From: Ruminococcus sp.
GTDB taxonomy: Bacteria > Bacillota > Clostridia > Oscillospirales > Ruminococcaceae
Reading direction: 5' to 3'
Length of the DNA: 64,000 nucleotides
Assembly (NCBI GenBank): GCA_017543595.1
Contig: JAFYFU010000122.1
Location: 1-64,000, forward strand
Position 1 is the first letter of the stretch. Each line of letters starts with the position of its first letter. Below the pieces are notes generated by a model that saw nothing but the letters and a program-made list of their open reading frames with translations, did not search any database and was not told where the DNA came from. The position numbers and the translations under genes are program-made. Of this stretch, positions 60,115 through 64,000 are shown in pieces.

Positions 60115-61368
60115 ATGAAGAAAAATAAAGGGTTCTCCATACTCAGACTGCTTATAGTAATTATATGCATTTTTTCTGTAATTATTTCTGTCGGAGTAAA
60201 CGTACTCTTTACACAAAGCAAAATTCCCCACATAAGCGACAGGTACATCTACATAGTGGAAGAACCTAATCCCCTCGAAGGCGTAGTTTCAACAAATGCG
60301 GCTTTAATTGCAAAAGAGGCAAAGAATATAAGCGTTGCCGCAGGAGATGTTGTTATATGCTACCCCGCAGATGACCCGAGCAAACTCACAATCAGAAGCA
60401 TAAACGCCGTTGTCGAATCCGAATACGGTACGGAAAGATATTATACAAGAGATTCCGTTCACGAGGATAATACGGATTCAATCACAAAAGACAGAATAGT
60501 CGCTGTCTGCACAGGCTACCCCGAAAGCATAGAACTCGGTAAATTCCTGCTCTTTACACTCGATATAAAGGGAATTATCGCCGAACTTATCGTTCCCTGC
60601 GCCATACTCCTCATAATGCTTATCGTGAAAATAGCTTCTTCAAAGGGCAGCGAAGATGATGAGGACGATGAGGACGAAGATGACGAAGGATACGGATTTT
60701 ACAGCTATGACGAGAACGAAAGCAAAAAGTCCTCAAAGAAAAAACCTCAGAAAAACAGAAATCCCCTCTATGAACCCGAAATGAAGCCCGCTGTAAATGA
60801 CGAGCTTGAAAGAAAGAAAATGTCCATAGCAGAGAATTTCAGCCAGAAAGAAGTAAACCACGATTCACCCTACCAGAAAGAAAAAGAACGTACAATGCAG
60901 TTTAAGGCTCAGAAAGCCGAAACAGAAAAGCTTGCAACAAAGAAAATAAATGCAAAGCCTGCATACCCTTCCCACGAGGCTGATTCTTCCGAAAATCTCT
61001 CAAAGCAGTCCGCAAAACCCCTTGAACTTGAAAGATTTGAAGCTCCTGCCCCCTCACAGACGGCAAATGTTCAGAAACCGGCAGCCCATGAAAAAGCCCC
61101 CGTACAGAATACGGCTGATGCTTCCGATATAAAGGGTCTTGACGACCAGAAAGCTCTCAACGTAAGGACACAAGCCCCTGCATCAATGCCTATTGCATCT
61201 TCCGCACCCGAAACTCCCAAGCCTGCTGAAAAGCCTGTTTCCGATTCTTCACCCGATATCTCCGATATCATAAGAAAAACAGAGAAAATCAGAAACAAGA
61301 AAAAAGTCGATGCGATGTCCGTTGATGACCTCATAAGAATGATTGACGAGGAAAAAAATAAACTTTAA
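60115..61368 (+). CDS. Membrane protein with a degenerate signal-peptidase-like domain
   Basis: A 417-residue protein. The N-terminal helix (about 8-32) is followed by an external domain (about 35-145) that resembles the SipW/S26B signal peptidase fold: GDVVICYPAD, then ESEYGTERYYTRD, and a late VAVCTGYPESIELGKFLLF. The catalytic Ser and Lys are not evident, so it is probably inactive. A second helix (about 152-172) follows, then a ~240-residue acidic/basic, low-complexity cytoplasmic tail rich in Glu, Lys, Ala and Pro. ATG at 60115 has AAGGA 9 nt upstream; the longer frame starts at 60052. Single gene. The family link is weak. Confidence 0.55.
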   Translation: MKKNKGFSILRLLIVIICIFSVIISVGVNVLFTQSKIPHISDRYIYIVEEPNPLEGVVSTNAALIAKEAKNISVAAGDVVICYPADDPSKLTIRSINAVVESEYGTERYYTRDSVHEDNTDSITKDRIVAVCTGYPESIELGKFLLFTLDIKGIIAELIVPCAILLIMLIVKIASSKGSEDDEDDEDEDDEGYGFYSYDENESKKSSKKKPQKNRNPLYEPEMKPAVNDELERKKMSIAENFSQKEVNHDSPYQKEKERTMQFKAQKAETEKLATKKINAKPAYPSHEADSSENLSKQSAKPLELERFEAPAPSQTANVQKPAAHEKAPVQNTADASDIKGLDDQKALNVRTQAPASMPIASSAPETPKPAEKPVSDSSPDISDIIRKTEKIRNKKKVDAMSVDDLIRMIDEEKNKL

Positions 61369-61373
61369 TGAAA

Positions 61374-61399
61374 AATCCCCTTTCGCCTGAAAGGGGATT
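61374..61399 (+). terminator. Terminator of the signal-peptidase-like gene
   Basis: AATCCCCTTTC (61374-61384), loop GCCT, GAAAGGGGATT (61389-61399). The U-run is weak. Confidence 0.6.
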
Positions 61400-61406
61400 A
61401 TCTTTG

Positions 61407-61440
61407 GAAAAAAGCTGCCCGAACGAATCGGACAGCCTTT
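61407..61440 (-). terminator. Terminator of acpP and the acc operon
   Basis: GCTGCCCGA (61414-61422) / TCGGACAGC (61428-61436) with one G-U pair, loop ACGAA, and a minus-strand U-run (61408-61413). Confidence 0.85.
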
Positions 61441-61444
61441 TTAA

Positions 61445-61690
61445 TTATTCAACGTCTATATTGCTTTCAATGTAATTTACAATATCGCCGACTGTCTTAA
61501 TTCCCTCTACTGCTTCATCGGGAATTGAAAGACCCTGCTCCTCATATTCTTCCTCAATAGTCTGGATAAGGTCAACAATGTCAAGTGAATCTGCGCCGAG
61601 GTCTTCCTGAATGTTAGCCTCTAATGTAACTGCGTCCTCATCGAGGTCGAGCTGCTCTACGATAATTTCCTTGATTTTTTCAAAAACCAT
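61445..61690 (-). CDS. acpP: Acyl carrier protein
   Basis: An 81-residue ACP. The phosphopantetheine attachment Ser is in [13 protein letters not shown] (near residue 38). The protein is acidic and of normal size. ATG at 61690 has GGAGG 9 nt upstream; the frame extends to 61705. It is the last gene of the acetyl-CoA carboxylase operon, 27 nt after accA, which joins two parts of fatty-acid synthesis in one message. Confidence 0.96.
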   Translation of the reverse strand: MVFEKIKEIIVEQLDLDEDAVTLEANIQEDLGADSLDIVDLIQTIEEEYEEQGLSIPDEAVEGIKTVGDIVNYIESNIDVE

Positions 61691-61717
61691 TTCTTTTTCC
61701 TCCATTATATATGTTTT

Positions 61718-62539
61718 TTATTCAAAATCGGACAGATTTGTAAACTCTCCGATTTTTCTAAACTTAGTATAACGTTCTTTTAGCAATTCGTCAATATCTT
61801 TTTGCAATTTTTCACGAATTTTGAGTGACAAATATTCCTTGATATTTTCTGAAATTTTGTCTAAATCGTTGTGTGCGCCCCCAAGAGGCTCTTTTATAAC
61901 AGTTTCGGCAACACCGAGGCGGAGCATATCTTCGGCTGTTATCTTCATAATATTGCAGGCTTCCTGCTCACGGGAAGCATCTTTCCAGAGTATGCTTGCG
62001 AATCCTCTCGGAGAAACTACCGAATACTGTGCATTTTCAAGCATGGCAAGCTCATCGCACACGCCGAGCGCAAGTGCGCCGCCGCTGCCGCCCTCTCCGA
62101 GAACCACTGATATTACTGGCGTTCTGAGTGTCATAAATTCGGCAATATTTTTGGCGATAGCCTCACCCTGACCTCTTTCCTCCGCAGCAATTCCGCAGAA
62201 TGCCCCCGGAGTATCTATAAAGCAGATAACGGGTCTGTGGAATTTTTCAGCCTGTTTTGCAAGCCTTAAAGCTTTTCTGTAACCTTCGGGGTGGGGCATC
62301 GCAAAATTGCAGTTTTTGTTTTCGTTTATATCCCTGCCTTTTACCTGTGCTATGACTGTAACGGGGATACCGTCAAGAACTGCAACTCCGCCTATAATAG
62401 CCTTGTCGTCACCGTAAAGGCGGTCGCCGTGCATTTCATAAAATTCGCTGAATATAAGCGGAATATAATCCCTTATGGTGGGTCTGCCCTTTGTATGGAC
62501 AAGCTGAAGTCTTTCCCATGCAGTTTTTTTCTCGTCCAT
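61718..62539 (-). CDS. accA: Acetyl-CoA carboxylase carboxyltransferase, alpha subunit
   Basis: A 273-residue crotonase-fold subunit that transfers CO2 from carboxybiotin to acetyl-CoA with AccD. Marks include GRPTIRDYIPLIF near the start and FIDTPGAFCGIAAEERGQGEAIA, then GEGGSGGALALG (the oxyanion hole region). It is shorter than E. coli AccA (about 319), as is usual in Firmicutes. The ATG lies 2 nt after the accD stop codon, so translation is coupled. Confidence 0.95.
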   Translation of the reverse strand: MDEKKTAWERLQLVHTKGRPTIRDYIPLIFSEFYEMHGDRLYGDDKAIIGGVAVLDGIPVTVIAQVKGRDINENKNCNFAMPHPEGYRKALRLAKQAEKFHRPVICFIDTPGAFCGIAAEERGQGEAIAKNIAEFMTLRTPVISVVLGEGGSGGALALGVCDELAMLENAQYSVVSPRGFASILWKDASREQEACNIMKITAEDMLRLGVAETVIKEPLGGAHNDLDKISENIKEYLSLKIREKLQKDIDELLKERYTKFRKIGEFTNLSDFE

Positions 62540-62541
62540 TT

Positions 62542-63393
62542 TCAGTCCTCCCCGTATCCGTGAATTTTAAGAAGATGATACAACGTACTTCTCATTTTTT
62601 TTCTGTCGGCAATCATATCGACAAAACCGTGTTCCTGCATAAATTCCGCAAGCTGAAAATCTTCGGGAAGTCTTTGTCTTATGGTGCTTTCAATTACTCG
62701 CCTGCCCGCAAAGCCTATCAAAACTTTCGGTTCTGCGATTATAACATCTCCGAGAGATGCAAAGCTTGCTGTAACTCCTCCCGTTGTGGGGTCTGTAAGG
62801 ACTGTTATATAAAGCCCTCCCGAATCGCTGTGAAGTTTTACTGCGCCCGATGTTTTAGCCATCTGCATAAGGGAAACTATACCCTCCTGCATTCTTGCGC
62901 CCCCCGATGCCGTAAAGAGTATCACGGGGAGTTTATTTTCCGTGGCATATTCAAAAGCTCTTGTTATTTTTTCGCCGACAACGCTGCCCATACTTCCCAT
63001 CATATAACGTGAGTCCATAATGCCCGCAACGACTTCTATGCCTCTTATCGTGGCTGTACCCGTTACAACGGCATCATTGAGACCCGTACTTTTGCGGAGT
63101 TCCTGCTGTTTTTCGGAATAGTCGGGAAAATCTATCGGATTTTTGCTTATCATATCGGAATCAAGTTCCCTGAAACTGCCCTCATCAAAAGTTATTTCGA
63201 TTCTTTCGGGTGTGGAAAGTCTGCCGTGATAGTTGCAGTTAGGGCATACCCTGTGCAGTTCCTCATATTTTTGCAGAAAGACAAGACTCTGACATCTGGG
63301 ACACTTGACTGTTTCACGGTTATCGTCATCATTGTTGCTTCCGTTGAATCTTTTCTTAACAACGCCGAAAAAGCTTAACATACCTTCTCCCAT
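62542..63393 (-). CDS. accD: Acetyl-CoA carboxylase carboxyltransferase, beta subunit
   Basis: A 283-residue subunit with an N-terminal zinc ribbon (CPRCQSLV ... CPNCNYHG, about 31-55) and the crotonase-like carboxyltransferase domain (LFTASGGARMQEGI, then GGLYITVLTDPTTGGVTASFA). Pairs with AccA. An ATG four codons later (63381) has GGAG 5 nt upstream, so the true start is one of the two. Confidence 0.95.
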   Translation of the reverse strand: MGEGMLSFFGVVKKRFNGSNNDDDNRETVKCPRCQSLVFLQKYEELHRVCPNCNYHGRLSTPERIEITFDEGSFRELDSDMISKNPIDFPDYSEKQQELRKSTGLNDAVVTGTATIRGIEVVAGIMDSRYMMGSMGSVVGEKITRAFEYATENKLPVILFTASGGARMQEGIVSLMQMAKTSGAVKLHSDSGGLYITVLTDPTTGGVTASFASLGDVIIAEPKVLIGFAGRRVIESTIRQRLPEDFQLAEFMQEHGFVDMIADRKKMRSTLYHLLKIHGYGED

Positions 63394-63405
63394 TATATCA
63401 CCGCC

Positions 63406-64000
63406 TTATTTCTTTTTATTTTTCTCCACATATCTGTTAAGGAAACCTATGTCATAATTTCCGCTGATAAATTCGGGCTGTTTGATGATTTCAAGCTGGA
63501 AATCTATATTTGTGTCAACGCCCTCAACGATAAATTCCGACAAAGCCCAGCGCATTTTTCTTATTGCGCCGTCCCTGTCAGCCGCATGAGCGATTAATTT
63601 GCTTATCATGGAATCATAATAGGGAGTAATTGTATAGCCCTGATAAACCGCACCGTCTATTCTTATTCCCGGACCGCCTGGAACATACAATGCTGTTATA
63701 GTGCCTGGGGACGGACGGAAATTAAATTCGGGATTTTCCGCATTTATACGGCACTCTATCGCATGACCCCTGATTTTTATATCGTCCTGAGTCACACGCA
63801 GAGGAAGTCCTGCGGCTACTTCAATCTGTGCGGTAACAAGGTCAAAGCCCGTAACTTCTTCGGTTATGGGGTGTTCGACCTGTATTCTTGTATTCATTTC
63901 CATGAAATAGAAATCCTTGTTTTCGTCAACAAGAAATTCTATTGTGCCTGCGTTGTAATATCCACATTCCCTTGCTGCGGTAACGGCAGCCTGTCCCATT
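63406..64000 (-). CDS. accC: Acetyl-CoA carboxylase, biotin carboxylase subunit (5' end cut by window)
   Basis: The C-terminal ~197 residues of biotin carboxylase, continuing past the right window edge. Visible motifs are FYFMEMNTRIQVEHPITEEVTGFD (ATP-grasp, metal and bicarbonate site), GHAIECRINAENPEFNF and the C-terminal domain with YDSMISKLIAHAADRDGAIRKM. This subunit carboxylates the biotin that BirA (24062) attaches to AccB; AccB is presumably just outside. The partial frame begins at an internal Met that is not the true start. Confidence 0.96.
   Translation of the reverse strand, partial: MGQAAVTAARECGYYNAGTIEFLVDENKDFYFMEMNTRIQVEHPITEEVTGFDLVTAQIEVAAGLPLRVTQDDIKIRGHAIECRINAENPEFNFRPSPGTITALYVPGGPGIRIDGAVYQGYTITPYYDSMISKLIAHAADRDGAIRKMRWALSEFIVEGVDTNIDFQLEIIKQPEFISGNYDIGFLNRYVEKNKKK

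Overview
The window looks like a chromosome segment of an anaerobic, low-to-moderate GC Firmicute, most likely a Ruminococcus-type member of the Ruminococcaceae/Oscillospiraceae. I base this on strong AAGGAGG ribosome binding sites, many sigma-A promoters with 16-18 bp spacing, a CIRCE element, an ylxM-ffh-rpsP-khpA cluster, a ferredoxin-linked 2-oxoacid oxidoreductase, cytosolic starch/glycogen enzymes, and a complete Gram-positive type IV pilus set. The species call is an inference. No phage, IS element, CRISPR array or rRNA gene is visible.

Layout. 0.2-17 kb, mostly minus strand: a YccF protein, a minor prepilin, an S41 protease, a major pilin, a sodium:solute symporter, pilT-pilB, a divergent prepilin peptidase, and a pilus operon (pilC, a fused pilM-pilN, pilO, a PilX-like protein, two prepilins). 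17-28.5 kb: htpG with a perfect CIRCE, a candidate C-rich small RNA, an AraC regulator, a membrane-linked glycerophosphodiesterase, tRNA-Thr(CGT), an SLC13/ArsB-type permease, birA behind a switch-like leader RNA, and a five-gene operon for a 2-oxoacid:ferredoxin oxidoreductase plus a P-loop ATPase. 28.7-38.5 kb: a five-gene MoxR/DUF5682/VWA/SWIM/DUF4132 system matching the E. coli yehL-yehM-yehP-yehQ-yehI set. 38.6-51 kb: a beta-CASP nuclease, ylxM-ffh-rpsP-khpA with an Imm17-like gene inserted, a LysM/G5/M23 cell-wall protein, a frameshifted rluA, a histidine phosphatase, an XRE regulator, and an Asp23-DAK2 (fatty-acid-kinase-like) pair. 51-54.5 kb: three paralogous lipoproteins and a secreted double-SH3 protein. 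54.6-55.2 kb: an unannotated-looking gap that encodes a run of micropeptides. 55.2-64 kb: a GH13 amylase, glycogen phosphorylase, a signal-peptidase-like membrane protein, and acpP-accA-accD-accC (minus strand, cut by the window edge).

The most notable item is at 54590-55193. On the minus strand, five tiny ORFs (16-23 codons) lie in one predicted transcript. Each has an AAAGGAG site and a duplicated leader. They encode amphipathic peptides similar in size and character to staphylococcal phenol-soluble modulins. The array starts at a 43-bp element of which a second copy sits just upstream of the neighbouring secreted SH3 protein, so the two units are probably co-regulated. I know of no described system of this form, although I cannot search. 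Other items worth attention are the birA leader, a 77-bp palindromic element read in frame inside the oxidoreductase beta subunit, the pilM-pilN fusion and the C-rich sRNA candidate.

How the genes fit together: pilus genes are split into three transcription units plus pilin genes under separate strong promoters, so pilin dose can differ from that of the machine. birA and the acc genes belong to the same biotin/fatty-acid theme. The amylase and glycogen phosphorylase form a cytosolic alpha-glucan degradation pair. All starts below were chosen by ribosome-binding-site spacing, so several differ from the longest open frame.
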